64,000 nt of DNA from Actinophytocola sp044466355 (GTDB taxonomy: Bacteria; Actinomycetota; Actinomycetes; Mycobacteriales; Pseudonocardiaceae): contig NZ_JBITMQ010000011.1 in the NCBI RefSeq assembly GCF_044466355.1, positions 124,001 to 188,000 of the forward strand. Direction: 5' to 3'. The notes under the pieces are model-generated. The model ran no database searches. It saw nothing but the letters and a program-made list of their open reading frames with translations, and had not been told where the DNA came from. Below are positions 8,474 to 17,923 of this stretch, piece by piece (position 1 is the first letter of the stretch; each line of letters begins with the position of its first letter). Both the position numbers and the translations under genes were made by a program.

Positions 8474-9937
8474 TCAGCGGTTCGACGCGGCGCGGACGAA
8501 GTCCGCGAGGTCGTCGGACTGCTTGAGCCGGGACGGTTCGTGGGCGTACATCATGTGACCCGCCTCGTAGTAGGCGACCTCGATGTTGGCGCGCAGGTCG
8601 GCGGGCAGCTGCAGGTGGGCCAGCACGTGCTCGGTGGCGAAGTACGGCGTCGCGCCGTCGTGGTAGCCCGACGCCACGTGGACCTTCAGGTACGGGTTGG
8701 CGCGCATCGCGGCACCGAGCTTGTCGGTGACCGTCACGTGCGAGTTCTCGAACTCCTTGTACGACCATGCCTCGTGCGTCGAGAGGCTCAGCACCTCGTA
8801 CGGCAGGTCGTTCGGGTACTCCAGTTCGGTGCGCACGTAGTGGTTGAACGCGGCCGTGTACGCACCCATCAACGCGGTGGACGCCGGGTCGTCCTCCCAG
8901 TGCTCGCGGCCGTAGTCGGGGTCCCAGCCGGTGAACCGGCCGTCGAGCCTGCCGACGACCTGGCGGCGGTCGCGCAGCAGCTCGGTGTAGAACCGGACGT
9001 GCTCGACGCGCATGTCGACGCGGTCGACGTAGTCCTCGGAAAGCCCGGTCAGCGCCGCGTAACGGGCCACGGTCGCCGCGCGGTCCTCTTCGGACAGTCG
9101 GCTGCCCTGGGCCAGCGCCCACGGGTAGTCGCGGTGCGCGAACTCCTCCGCGTCGGCGAGCACGTCGGTGAGCGTGCGGTCGCCGTGCAGGCCGTGGTAG
9201 TGCGCGATCGCGGCGTACGTCGGCAGGAACGTCACGAACGGGAGGTCGTTGCCGGTGGTGAAGTCCAGCGACGCGAAATCGAGCACGGCGGAGACGAGGA
9301 TGAGCCCGTTGAGGTACATGCCGTGGCGCTGCTGCAGGTGTTGCGCCAGGCCGCCCGCGCGGGTCGTGCCGTAGGACTCGCCCGCCACGAACTTCGGCGA
9401 CAGCCACCGGCCGTTGCGCGTCGTCCACAGGCGGATCACCTCGCCGACGGACTCGATGTCGGCCTCGAAACCGTGGTAGTCGGCGGGTTTCTCGCTCTTC
9501 GTGGCACGCGAGTAGCCGGTGCCGACCGGGTCGATGAACACCAGGTCGCTGTGCGCCAGCAGCGACTCGGCGTTGTCGGCCAGCCCGTACGGCGGCGGCT
9601 CGAGCGCACCGGCGTCCCCGGAGAGGACGCGGCGCGGGCCGAGCAGCCCCAGGTGCAGCCAGACGCTGGACGAGCCGGGCCCGCCGTTGAACGCGAACGT
9701 CACCGGCCGGGTCGCGGGGTCGGCGCCGTCCAGTGTGTACGCGGTGAGGAACACCTCGGCCTTGGGCAGGTGCCCGTCGAACTTGCCGTCGGTGAGCACT
9801 TCCTTGCGCAGCACGACCCGGCCGGTCGTGGCCGTGTAGTCGAGCTTCGCGCTGCCGGTGGAGAGGGTGTGGGAGGTGCTGACGAGGTCGTCGGTCGGTT
9901 CCGGCGGAGTGCGTTCCTCGCCCTGAGTGTCTGCCAT
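8474..9937 (-). CDS. S10-like serine carboxypeptidase family protein
   Basis: A 487-residue alpha/beta-hydrolase-fold peptidase. It shows the family signatures FNGGPGSSSVWLH (oxyanion region), GESYGTTRAGGLA (nucleophile Ser in GESYG) and YEAGHMMYAHEPS (catalytic His). The catalytic Asp probably lies in the HVASGYHDGATPYF segment. No clear signal peptide is seen at the hydrophilic N-terminus, so it is probably cytoplasmic in this form. It is divergent from the uracil-DNA glycosylase gene with only 23 bases between the starts. Substrate unknown. Confidence 0.88.
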   Translation of the reverse strand: MADTQGEERTPPEPTDDLVSTSHTLSTGSAKLDYTATTGRVVLRKEVLTDGKFDGHLPKAEVFLTAYTLDGADPATRPVTFAFNGGPGSSSVWLHLGLLGPRRVLSGDAGALEPPPYGLADNAESLLAHSDLVFIDPVGTGYSRATKSEKPADYHGFEADIESVGEVIRLWTTRNGRWLSPKFVAGESYGTTRAGGLAQHLQQRHGMYLNGLILVSAVLDFASLDFTTGNDLPFVTFLPTYAAIAHYHGLHGDRTLTDVLADAEEFAHRDYPWALAQGSRLSEEDRAATVARYAALTGLSEDYVDRVDMRVEHVRFYTELLRDRRQVVGRLDGRFTGWDPDYGREHWEDDPASTALMGAYTAAFNHYVRTELEYPNDLPYEVLSLSTHEAWSYKEFENSHVTVTDKLGAAMRANPYLKVHVASGYHDGATPYFATEHVLAHLQLPADLRANIEVAYYEAGHMMYAHEPSRLKQSDDLADFVRAASNR

Positions 9938-9947
9938 GGCCGCACCC

Positions 9948-9953
9948 TACGCT
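9948..9953 (+). promoter_or_regulatory. Candidate -10 box for a leaderless glycosylase transcript
   Basis: TACGCT ends 7 bases before the ATG at 9961, the spacing expected if transcription starts at or next to the start codon. No Shine-Dalgarno sequence is seen between them. No convincing -35 box is visible. Confidence 0.4.
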
Positions 9954-9960
9954 GGAAAAC

Positions 9961-10677
9961 ATGCCCGATCTCGCGGATTTGGATCACCGGGTCACCACCT
10001 GCCGGCGGTGCCCGCGCCTCGTCGCGTGGCGCGAGGAGGTGGCCAGGGTGAAGCGCGCGTCCTTCGCCGACTGGGACTACTGGGGCCGCCCGGTTCCCGG
10101 CTTCGGCCCGGCGGACGCGTCGATCGCGATCGTCGGTCTCGCACCCGCCGCGCACGGCGCGAACCGCACCGGCCGCATGTTCACCGGCGACCGATCGGGT
10201 GATGTGCTGTACGCCGCCCTGCACGCGGTCGGCCTCGCGTCACAGCCGACGTCGACGCACATCGACGACGGGCTCGAGCTGTACGGCGTGCGGATCACCG
10301 CGCCGGTGAAGTGCGCGCCACCGGAGAACAAGCCGACGCCGACCGAACGCGACAACTGCCGGCCGTGGCTCGCCGAGGAGCTGTCGCTGCTGGCGCCGAC
10401 ACTGCGGGTGATCGTGGTGCTCGGCGCGTTCGGGTGGCAGGCGTTGCTGCCGGTGCTCGCCGCGGCCGGGTGGCGGATCCCGGCGCCGCGGCCGAAGTTC
10501 GGGCACGGGGTGACCGTGCCGCTGGAAGGCCCGGCGCCGTTGACGCTGCTGGGCTGCTACCACGTGAGCCAGCAGAACACGTTCACCGGCAGGCTCACCC
10601 CGGCGATGGTGGAAGCCGTCCTGACGAAGGCGAAGGAGATCGCGGCCGCCCATGACGACGTTCGTCACGAAGAGTGA
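9961..10677 (+). CDS. Uracil-DNA glycosylase, family 5 (UDGb)
   Basis: A 238-residue base-excision repair enzyme. The active-site block GLAPAAHGANRTGRMFTGD is close to the family 5 consensus, and HVSQQNTFTGRLT near the C-terminus is the second motif. N-terminal CRRC plus two later cysteines (KCAPPENK and DNCRPW) fit the [4Fe-4S] cluster ligands of this family. Family 5 enzymes remove uracil and other deaminated bases and lack the usual polar catalytic residue of family 1. The gene appears monocistronic and possibly leaderless. Confidence 0.92.
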   Translation: MPDLADLDHRVTTCRRCPRLVAWREEVARVKRASFADWDYWGRPVPGFGPADASIAIVGLAPAAHGANRTGRMFTGDRSGDVLYAALHAVGLASQPTSTHIDDGLELYGVRITAPVKCAPPENKPTPTERDNCRPWLAEELSLLAPTLRVIVVLGAFGWQALLPVLAAAGWRIPAPRPKFGHGVTVPLEGPAPLTLLGCYHVSQQNTFTGRLTPAMVEAVLTKAKEIAAAHDDVRHEE

Positions 10678-10808
10678 AGCAATCGCCTCGCTTCTGACCT
10701 GCTCCAGGTTGACGATCCCGACGTCCTGGCGATGTCGATGGTCGTACTGATCGGCGATGTTCTCGACGCTGTCGCGGCCTGTGCTCCCGCACGAGACGCG
10801 GTCCAGCC

Positions 10809-11285
10809 GTGAGCGGGTTGTTGTTCCTCGACATCGACGGGGTGCTGAACCCGTGGGCGGCGGCCGGGTGCCCGGCGGGCTACGCCGAGCGCCGGTGGCG
10901 GCGCAGGAAGGCCTGGCTGTCGGCGGCGCACGGGCCTGCCCTGCTGGCGCTGGCCGCGCGCACCGGGCTCCAGCTGGTCTGGGCCACCAGCTGGGGTGAC
11001 GACGCGAACCGCCTGGTCGGCAAGGCCATCGGGTTGCCGACGCTGCCGGTCGTCACCTTCGCCGGGCCGCATGCCGACACCGGGCCGGACTGGAAGTTCA
11101 CCGCCGTCGGGCGGTTCGCCTACGGGCGGCCGCTCGCCTGGTTCGACGACGACTTCGAGTTGCGGGCCGGTGCGCGGGAACGGTTCCTGGCCCGGCGGGA
11201 CCAGCCCACCCTGCTGGTCCCCGTCGACCCCGCGAGCGGGTTGACCGCCGCCCACCTCGACGTCGTCGCGGGGTGGCGGGCCTAG
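10809..11285 (+). CDS. Small HAD-like domain protein
   Basis: A 158-residue protein opening with LLFLDIDGVLNPW, the DxDG motif I of HAD phosphatases. A late WFDDDF motif resembles the acidic motif IV, and VWATSWGDDAN fits motif II. It has no cap insertion, so it could act on a macromolecular or small phosphate substrate; none can be named. The GTG start at 10809 has only a weak ribosome site. The 131-base gap upstream holds no other convincing gene. Confidence 0.75.
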   Translation: MSGLLFLDIDGVLNPWAAAGCPAGYAERRWRRRKAWLSAAHGPALLALAARTGLQLVWATSWGDDANRLVGKAIGLPTLPVVTFAGPHADTGPDWKFTAVGRFAYGRPLAWFDDDFELRAGARERFLARRDQPTLLVPVDPASGLTAAHLDVVAGWRA

Positions 11286-11344
11286 GTATCGATCCGAACA
11301 AGGGCGGTTCACGGGTGCGCGCCGGTCCGGCATGCTTGTTCGGC

Positions 11345-11998
11345 ATGGGGGGCAACCGGACGGCCTTGCTGTTCGCCGCCGCCGCGTCGTTGCTGGTCGT
11401 GGTGGTCGCGGCGCGTGGGAGTTCGCCCGTGCCCAGCGAGGTCAACGACTTCCACATCAGTCCGGGGCTGCCCGGTGTGCTGCTCTCGCCGGCCAACGTG
11501 GGCGCGCGGGGAAGCCCCGACACCGCCGTGGACCCGGCTCTCGTGGCGAAGATCATCGTGGGGTTGCTGGTCGTCCTGTGTGTGATGGCGGTCGTGTTCT
11601 CGGTGCTGAGCTTCCTGCGCGGCAGGCGGCTGCTCGGTGTGGGCCAGGTGGTCGAGGCCGTCGAGGCGCCCGCGGTGGACTCCGTGCCCCGGCTGCGGCT
11701 CAAGGACGCCGTCGTGCAGGCACGCGACATCCTCGCCAGGGACGGCGGGCGGCCTCGGGACGCGGTGATCGAGGCCTGGGTGACGCTCGAGAACGCCGCC
11801 GAGCACACCCGCCGACCGCACGAGACTGCCACCGAGTTCACCGTCGCCCTGCTGGCGGAGGAGAAGGCCGACGAGGCGGCGCTCCGTGAGCTGCGCACGC
11901 TCTACCAGCGCGCCCGCTTCGGTCACGGCGACGTCGACCCCGGCAGCGCCGCGCGTGCCCGTGCCGCGCTCGAGCGGATCCTGGCCACGATCCGATGA
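11345..11998 (+). CDS. DUF4129 membrane protein
   Basis: A 217-residue protein starting at ATG 11345; an earlier frame start at 11273 would overlap the HAD gene and gives a poor N-terminus. A signal/anchor helix near residues 5-22 and a second helix about 63-85 (IIVGLLVVLCVMAVVFSVL) flank an external loop. The C-terminal half has the DUF4129 pattern (RDAVIEAWVTLENAAE, then ATEFT and LRELRTLYQRARFGH). DUF4129 domains usually accompany transglutaminase, MoxR and DUF58 proteins, as here. Role unknown, probably envelope or protein quality control. Confidence 0.82.
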   Translation: MGGNRTALLFAAAASLLVVVVAARGSSPVPSEVNDFHISPGLPGVLLSPANVGARGSPDTAVDPALVAKIIVGLLVVLCVMAVVFSVLSFLRGRRLLGVGQVVEAVEAPAVDSVPRLRLKDAVVQARDILARDGGRPRDAVIEAWVTLENAAEHTRRPHETATEFTVALLAEEKADEAALRELRTLYQRARFGHGDVDPGSAARARAALERILATIR

Positions 11999-12440
11999 CG
12001 CTGCGCCGCGCTCTGATCCTGACCGTCGTGGTGACGGCCGCCGTGGTGGCCGCCGCCATGTTCGGGATGACCGTGCCGCTGGGCTGGGCCCTCCTCATGG
12101 CTCTGCCCGCGGCCGCGCTCACGTTCGCCGGGTGCCTGCTCGCGGGCACCTTCGACGCCGACTGGACCGCGGCGCCCGACCCGCCGTCCGCGAGCGTCAC
12201 CCTGCACGCCACCTTCCTGACCGAACGCCTTGAGCGGTCCGCGCTCGACCAGTACCGCTTCACGTCCCGGGTGCAGCCGCGCCTGCGCCGGGTCGCGCAG
12301 TCCGTGCTCGGGCCCGACCTGAACACCCCGGCGGCCAAGGAGCGGCTGGGTGCCGACCTGCACCGGCTGCTCACCGCACCGGACGCCCAACTGCCGCCGC
12401 CGAAGACGTTCGCCGCGCTGATGCGGCACCTGGAGGAGCT

Positions 12441-12444
<4 letters not shown>
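11995..12444 (+). CDS. Small membrane protein of the MoxR/DUF58 cassette
   Basis: 149 residues; start overlaps the previous stop (ATGA). Two closely spaced transmembrane helices occupy residues 5-42, followed by a soluble Arg-rich helical region (LERSALDQYRFTSRVQPRLR). No named domain recognised. Similar two-helix proteins are common between DUF4129 and MoxR genes in actinomycetes, so a role within that complex is likely but unproven. Confidence 0.75.
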
Positions 12445-13411
<967 letters not shown>

Positions 13412-13415
<4 letters not shown>

Positions 13416-14785
13416 CCACCGGGGCGCCCCCGCGGCCCCGCGAACCGAAGGCCGTCACCTGGCTGAAGGCGCGCCGCGCGGCCAGGAACGAGGGCTGGCG
13501 CCGTACCGACGCGCTGGTCCGCGCGCTCGTGTGCGGGGTCGGGCTGATGCTCGTCGGGCTGGTCATGCACCGCGTCGAGCTGGCGCTGATCGGGTTGCCC
13601 CTGGTGATCAGCCTGCTGCTCACGCGCACTCCGTCCGGCAACCCGTCGATCGTCTCGAAGGCACGTCCCGACACGGTCGACGCGGGCAACGACGCGGTGG
13701 TCGGCGTGACCGTCCGGCCGGGCAACGACGCCGTGTTCACCGCGTTGCGCATGCCGCTGCCCACCACGCCGGGCGTCGGCCCGGTGCACCTGCTGCCCGC
13801 CACCGACGGCGAGGTGCGCACCAGGGTCACGTGGAACGCCTGGGGCCACGGCATCTACCTGCGGCCCGACCACCTGTTCGCGGGCCACGACGGCCTGCAC
13901 GTGTTCGGGCCGGTCGTCGGCGTCGTCGGGCAGCACACGGTCCTGCCGCCGATCGAGCCGCTGCCACCCGGCCCGCTGCCGCCGCGTGCGGCAGGCCTGG
14001 TCGGCGCCCACCGGTCGCCCCGGCCCGGCGACGGCATGGAGCTGCGGGACATCCGCCCGTTCCAGTCCGGTGACCGGCTCCGCCGCGTGGACTGGCGGGT
14101 GTCGCTGCGCGCGTCCGCGGCGGCGGGCGGCACGCTCGTGCCCGGCACGCTGCACGTCCGCGAACGGCACGCCGAGGCCGACGCCGACCTGCTCCTGGCG
14201 CTGGACACGCGTCTCGACGTGGGCCGGGACGTCGCCGAGTGGAACGCCGAGCCGGTCGGCATGGACGTGCGGAAGGGCGGCAGCCTCGACCTCGGGGTGC
14301 GCGCGGCCAGCTCGATCGCGGCGGCGCACCTGCGGCACGGCGACCGCGTCGGCCTCATCGACCTCGGGCACCCGCGCGGCGGTGTGCCCGTCGGGTCCGG
14401 CCGCAGGCAGCTGCAGCGGATCCGCCACCAGCTCGTGCACTCGTCGCGCCGCGTCGCGGGCAGCGGCGAAGCGGTGCTCAACCACGCGCAGGTGCCGCCG
14501 GGGGCGACGGTCGTGGTGCTGTCCCCGTTCCTCGACGACCTGCTCGTGGACCTGACCGTGCGGCTCACCCGCCGCGGCCGGCTGGTGCTCGCCGTGGACC
14601 TGATGCCCGCCGAGCTGGCGCCGGACCGGACGACGCCGTGGGGCGCGGGCGTGGTGTCGATCCTGCGTGCCGAGCACCGGATGCGGCTGCGTGCGCTGGA
14701 GGAGCACGGGGTCGTGGTGGTGCCGTGGGACGGTGGCGGGCAGATCGCGGCGCTCCTGCGGCAGCTGAGGGGGCGGCGACGGTGA
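13412..14785 (+). CDS. DUF58 domain protein
   Basis: 457 residues from the GTG at 13412, which overlaps the MoxR stop; the longer open frame to 13277 lies inside the MoxR gene and is rejected. Two hydrophobic segments near residues 30-70 anchor it. The DUF58 signature RPFQSGDRLRRVDWRVSLR is present, followed by a von Willebrand-A-like region with LLLALDTRLDVG. DUF58 proteins are the usual partners of MoxR ATPases. Confidence 0.9.
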
Positions 14786-15294
14786 AACCGGACGCGCTCG
14801 TCGTCGGCAGAGGTATCCCCGCCTGGCTGCTGCGTGTGGTGATCCTCGTGGTCGGCGCGGCCATCGGGGCGTTGCCGCTGTCCGAGGGCACCACGACCGG
14901 CACGCTCTTCGTGCTGCTGCCCGCCGTGCTGGCGTCGGCCTACGCGCCCGCGTCGCCCGCACCCGCGGCCGTGGTCGTCGTGGCGGCGGTGCTGCTCGCG
15001 CTCGGGGACGGCGGCCCGCTGCGGGCCGAGGTGCTGATCATGGTGCCGCTGGTGCACCTGTTCCACGTGACGTGCGGGATCGCGGGTTTCCTGCCCGCGT
15101 CCGGCCGCGTGCACGCGGGCGCGCTGCGGTCGACGGCCCTGCGGTTCCTGATGGTCCAGGCGGTGACGGCGGTGGTGGCCGTCGCCGTCGCGGTGCTGCC
15201 GGAGGGGCGGACCCAGCCGGTGGTCGAGGTGCTCGCGTTGGCCGGGCTCGCCGGGGTTGCGCTGCTCGTCGTGTGGTTCCAGCGCACGGAATGA
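14782..15294 (+). CDS. Polytopic membrane protein, last gene of MoxR cassette
   Basis: 170 residues, about five hydrophobic segments, start GTG 14782 overlapping the DUF58 stop. No family recognised. In many related clusters this position holds a large transglutaminase (DUF3488/TgpA) protein; this one is far too short and lacks a transglutaminase Cys-His-Asp region. Probably a membrane accessory of the complex. Confidence 0.7.
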   Translation: MKPDALVVGRGIPAWLLRVVILVVGAAIGALPLSEGTTTGTLFVLLPAVLASAYAPASPAPAAVVVVAAVLLALGDGGPLRAEVLIMVPLVHLFHVTCGIAGFLPASGRVHAGALRSTALRFLMVQAVTAVVAVAVAVLPEGRTQPVVEVLALAGLAGVALLVVWFQRTE

Positions 15295-15373
15295 CCTGTG
15301 CGGGGCAACACAGCGAGCACTGTCACAGCCGGGGCGGTGGGCGTCCGGGATGCTCGGATGACACCATAGAGAT

Positions 15374-16699
15374 ATGGCGCGAGGACTTTCGCAACCGAAG
15401 CGGATCGTGATATTGGGCGGCGGGTACGTCGGCCTGTACACGGCTCTGGGTCTCCAGCGGAAGCTCAAGGGCAACGAGGCGTCCGTGACGGTCATCGACC
15501 CGCAGCCGCACATGACCTACCAGCCGTTCCTGCCCGAGGCCGCCGCCGGTGCGATCGAGCCGCGGCACGTGGTGGTGCCGCTGCGCAAGACGCTCAAGCG
15601 CTGCCACGTGCTGACCGCGCGCGTCACGCAGATCTCCCACGCGAACCGCTGCGTCGAGATCGAGGCGCCGGACGGGCACCACGAGCAGGTCGAGTACGAC
15701 ATCCTCGTCGTCGCGCTCGGGTCGGTCGCGCGCCTGATGCCGATCCCCGGACTCGCCGAGCAGGGCATCGCGTTCAAGACCATCGGCGAGGCGATCTTCC
15801 TGCGCAACCACGTCATGTCCAAGCTGGACGCGGCGGCGAGCACAGTGGACCACGAGCTGCGCCGCAAGCTGCTGACGTTCACGTTCGTCGGCGGCGGGTT
15901 CGCGGGCATCGAGGCGCTGGCCGAGCTGGAGGACATGGCCCGGTTCGCGACCAGGTACTACGAGAACATCGAGCCGTCGGACCTGCGGTGGGTGCTCGTC
16001 GAGGCGGCGGGCCGGATCCTGCCCGAGGTCCGCGAGAGCCTCGGCGTCTACACGGTGCTGCAGCTGGAGAAGCGCGGCATCGAGGTCTACCTGTCCACGC
16101 TGGCGAAGTCGTTCGAGCACGGGCACGTGATGCTCTCGGACGGCACCGAGTTCGACAGCGACACGATCGTGTGGACCGCGGGCGTGAAGGCCAACCCCGT
16201 GCTGGCCACTTCGGACCTCCCGCTCGACGAGCGCGGCCGTCTCAAGGCGACACCGACGCTGCAGGTCGAAGGCCTGCCGGAGGTGTGGACCGCGGGGGAC
16301 AACGCGGCCGTGCCGGACCTGTCGCGCGTGGACGAGGACCCGACCGCGCTGTGCGCCCCGAACGCGCAGCACGCGGTCCGCCAGGCGAACCGGATGGCGA
16401 AGAACATCGTGGCCGTGCTGCGGGACAAGCAGCCGGTCGATTACTTCCACAAGAATGTGGGGTCGGTGGCGAGCCTGGGCCTGCACAAGGGCGTCGCGGA
16501 CGTCTACAACGTGAAGGCCAAGGGCTTCATCGCGTGGGGCATGCACCGCGGCTATCACGTCGCGCGAGTCCCCACGTTCAACCGGAAATTCCGTGTGGTA
16601 GCCGACTGGTTACTGAGTGGACTGTTACGCCGCGAGGTCATCTCGATGGGCCAGATCAACAATCCGCGCGCCGAGTTCGATCGCGTGTCACGGAGCTGA
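15374..16699 (+). CDS. ndh: Type II NADH dehydrogenase (NDH-2 like)
   Basis: A 441-residue single-subunit FAD enzyme oxidising NADH to menaquinone without proton pumping. FAD-binding GxGxxG is in IVILGGGYVGLYTALG; the NADH site is FTFVGGGFAGIEALAE; FAD contacts appear in IVWTAGVKANP and VWTAGDNAAVPD. The C-terminus (ADWLLSGLLRREVISMG) is amphipathic and fits the membrane-binding helix. No Shine-Dalgarno is visible before ATG 15374, so it may be leaderless. Codons 413 and 418 are TTA (16610-16612, 16625-16627). Other NAD(P)/FAD oxidoreductases share the fold, but length and motifs favour NDH-2. Confidence 0.85.
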   Translation: MARGLSQPKRIVILGGGYVGLYTALGLQRKLKGNEASVTVIDPQPHMTYQPFLPEAAAGAIEPRHVVVPLRKTLKRCHVLTARVTQISHANRCVEIEAPDGHHEQVEYDILVVALGSVARLMPIPGLAEQGIAFKTIGEAIFLRNHVMSKLDAAASTVDHELRRKLLTFTFVGGGFAGIEALAELEDMARFATRYYENIEPSDLRWVLVEAAGRILPEVRESLGVYTVLQLEKRGIEVYLSTLAKSFEHGHVMLSDGTEFDSDTIVWTAGVKANPVLATSDLPLDERGRLKATPTLQVEGLPEVWTAGDNAAVPDLSRVDEDPTALCAPNAQHAVRQANRMAKNIVAVLRDKQPVDYFHKNVGSVASLGLHKGVADVYNVKAKGFIAWGMHRGYHVARVPTFNRKFRVVADWLLSGLLRREVISMGQINNPRAEFDRVSRS

Positions 16700-16734
16700 C
16701 CAGCGCGATTTCGGTGGACACCGCCAGGTAGCCT

Positions 16735-16754
16735 TACCCAGCCCGGCCTGGGTA
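16735..16754 (+). terminator. Weak hairpin after ndh
   Basis: A 7-bp perfect stem (16735-16741 with 16748-16754) with a 6-base loop lies 36 bases after the ndh stop. No T tract. Confidence 0.4.
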
Positions 16755-16843
16755 GCGCCAACTGGCGTATCCCGGATTGGGCCAGCGGAAGGATTTTCCG
16801 AAAACCGCTCCGTAGCCGTGTGATCACGTCCTAGGCTGCGGCT

Positions 16844-16917
16844 GCCCCCGTAGCCCAACTGGCAGAGGCAGCCCCCTTAAAAGGGGTGGAGTGCCGGTTC
16901 GAATCCGGTCGGGGGCA
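16844..16917 (+). tRNA. tRNA with anticodon UAA, class I fold (isotype uncertain)
   Basis: A 74-nt cloverleaf: 7-bp perfect acceptor stem (16844-16850 with 16910-16916), discriminator A73, T8, A14, G18G19, T arm with TTCGAAT loop, and no encoded CCA. The anticodon stem GCCCC/GGGGT closes the loop CTTAAAA, giving anticodon TAA, which reads the Leu codon UUA. The variable loop is only 5 nt (GGAGT), whereas genuine tRNA-Leu has a long variable arm. The D stem has just three Watson-Crick pairs. Shifting the loop by one would give AAA but leaves a mismatch in the stem. A TAGGCT -10-like box sits at 16832-16837. Confidence 0.8.
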
Positions 16918-16973
16918 CAGCGTTTCTCAACGTTTTCTCGCCCGTTTCTCGCGACTCACCGCAATTGCGCTGA

Positions 16974-17006
16974 CACGCACTGTGTTCCCATTCCGCGTGC
17001 TTTTTT
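16974..17006 (+). terminator. Possible terminator downstream of the tRNA
   Basis: A short stem CACGC (16974-16978) with GCGTG (16995-16999) is followed directly by C and six T residues. The stem is short, so confidence is modest. The rest of 16918-17124 holds no gene I can support. Confidence 0.4.
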
Positions 17007-17124
17007 GTGGCAACGTTTGCATCCTTGCAGGTGAGAGCGTGTGCGAACACTGTGGACGCATGATCGATCGCGTTCCGCGACCAGGAAAGCGCTAACCCCG
17101 GGGGCTTGACAGCGCTCGTACAGT

Positions 17125-17154
17125 CAACCTGTTGGTTAATTAACCAGAAGGTTG
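17125..17154. promoter_or_regulatory. 30-bp palindromic operator of the ArsR operon
   Basis: A near-perfect palindrome built as CAACCT-gt-TGGTTAATTAACCA-ga-AGGTTG, with mismatches only at the two spacer positions. It ends 8 bases before the GTG start of the ArsR gene. A TTGACA box lies at 17106-17111. The position and symmetry fit autoregulation by a winged-helix dimer. Confidence 0.7.
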
Positions 17155-17162
17155 AGTACCAA

Positions 17163-17489
17163 GTGGACCAGTTGAGCAGTACGTTCGCCGCCCTGGCGGA
17201 CCCCACGCGGCGCGCCATCCTGGCGCGGCTCGCGAACGGCGAGGCGACGGTCACCGAGCTGGCCGAGCCGTTCGCGATGAGCCTGCCCGCCGTCTCGAAG
17301 CACCTGAAGGTCCTCGAACAGGCGGGGCTGATCTCGCGGACCCGCACCGCGCAGTGGCGGCCGTGCCGGCTGGAGGCGGCGCCGCTGAAGGAGGCGACGG
17401 GGTGGCTCGCCGAGTACCGGGCGTTCTGGGAGAGCGGCTTCGACCGGCTGGACGACCACCTCCGCGGACTGCAGGGGAAGGACCGATGA
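17163..17489 (+). CDS. ArsR family transcriptional regulator
   Basis: 108 residues from the GTG at 17163; the longer reading to 17106 would translate the operator and is rejected. Winged helix-turn-helix with FAALADPTRRAILARLANGE and recognition region LPAVSKHLKVLEQAGLI. No metal-binding CxC motif is seen in the recognition helix, matching the non-metal ArsR type that is paired with SRPBCC proteins. First gene of a four-gene run (17163-19055) joined by 4-bp overlaps. Likely represses its own operon through the palindrome at 17125-17154. Confidence 0.88.
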   Translation: MDQLSSTFAALADPTRRAILARLANGEATVTELAEPFAMSLPAVSKHLKVLEQAGLISRTRTAQWRPCRLEAAPLKEATGWLAEYRAFWESGFDRLDDHLRGLQGKDR

Positions 17490-17923
17490 CCGACCTGACG
17501 ATCACCCGGCTGTTCGACGCGCCACGCGACCTCGTGTTCGCGGCGTGGACGAACCCCGACCACCTCGCGCAATGGTGGGGGCCGACGGGCTTCCGCGCCT
17601 CGTCCTGCACCGTCCGCCTCGAAGAGGGCGGCCGGTGGCGGACCTGCATCACCGACGGCGCGGCCGAGTACTGGGCCAGCGGCGTCTACCACGAGATCCT
17701 CCCGCCGGAGCGGCTGGTGTTCAGCTTCTCCTGGGAGGAGCCGAAGGGCACGCGCGAGCACGACACGCTCGTGACGGTGACCTTCTCCGACCGTGACGGC
17801 AAGACCGAGATGACCTTCCACCAGGCGATCTTCCGCACGGCCGACGAACGCGACGGTCACGTGGGCGGCTGGCAGGAGTGCTTCGCCGACCTCGCGGAAC
17901 ACCTCAAGGAGAGCACCGTATGA
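17486..17923 (+). CDS. SRPBCC / AHSA1-type domain protein
   Basis: 145 residues starting at ATG 17486, overlapping the ArsR stop. The START-like fold is indicated by ITRLFDAPRDLVFAAWTNP, HLAQWWGPTGF and a C-terminal GGWQECFADLAEHL helix. These small hydrophobic-cavity proteins are the usual partners of this ArsR type; ligand unknown. The conserved pairing suggests the ArsR protein senses or controls a process in which the SRPBCC protein binds a small molecule. Confidence 0.9.
   Translation: MTDLTITRLFDAPRDLVFAAWTNPDHLAQWWGPTGFRASSCTVRLEEGGRWRTCITDGAAEYWASGVYHEILPPERLVFSFSWEEPKGTREHDTLVTVTFSDRDGKTEMTFHQAIFRTADERDGHVGGWQECFADLAEHLKESTV

Noticed and set aside
16844..17100. tRNA as an integration site for a genomic island
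   Set aside because: I saw no integrase gene and no repeat of the tRNA 3' end downstream in the window.
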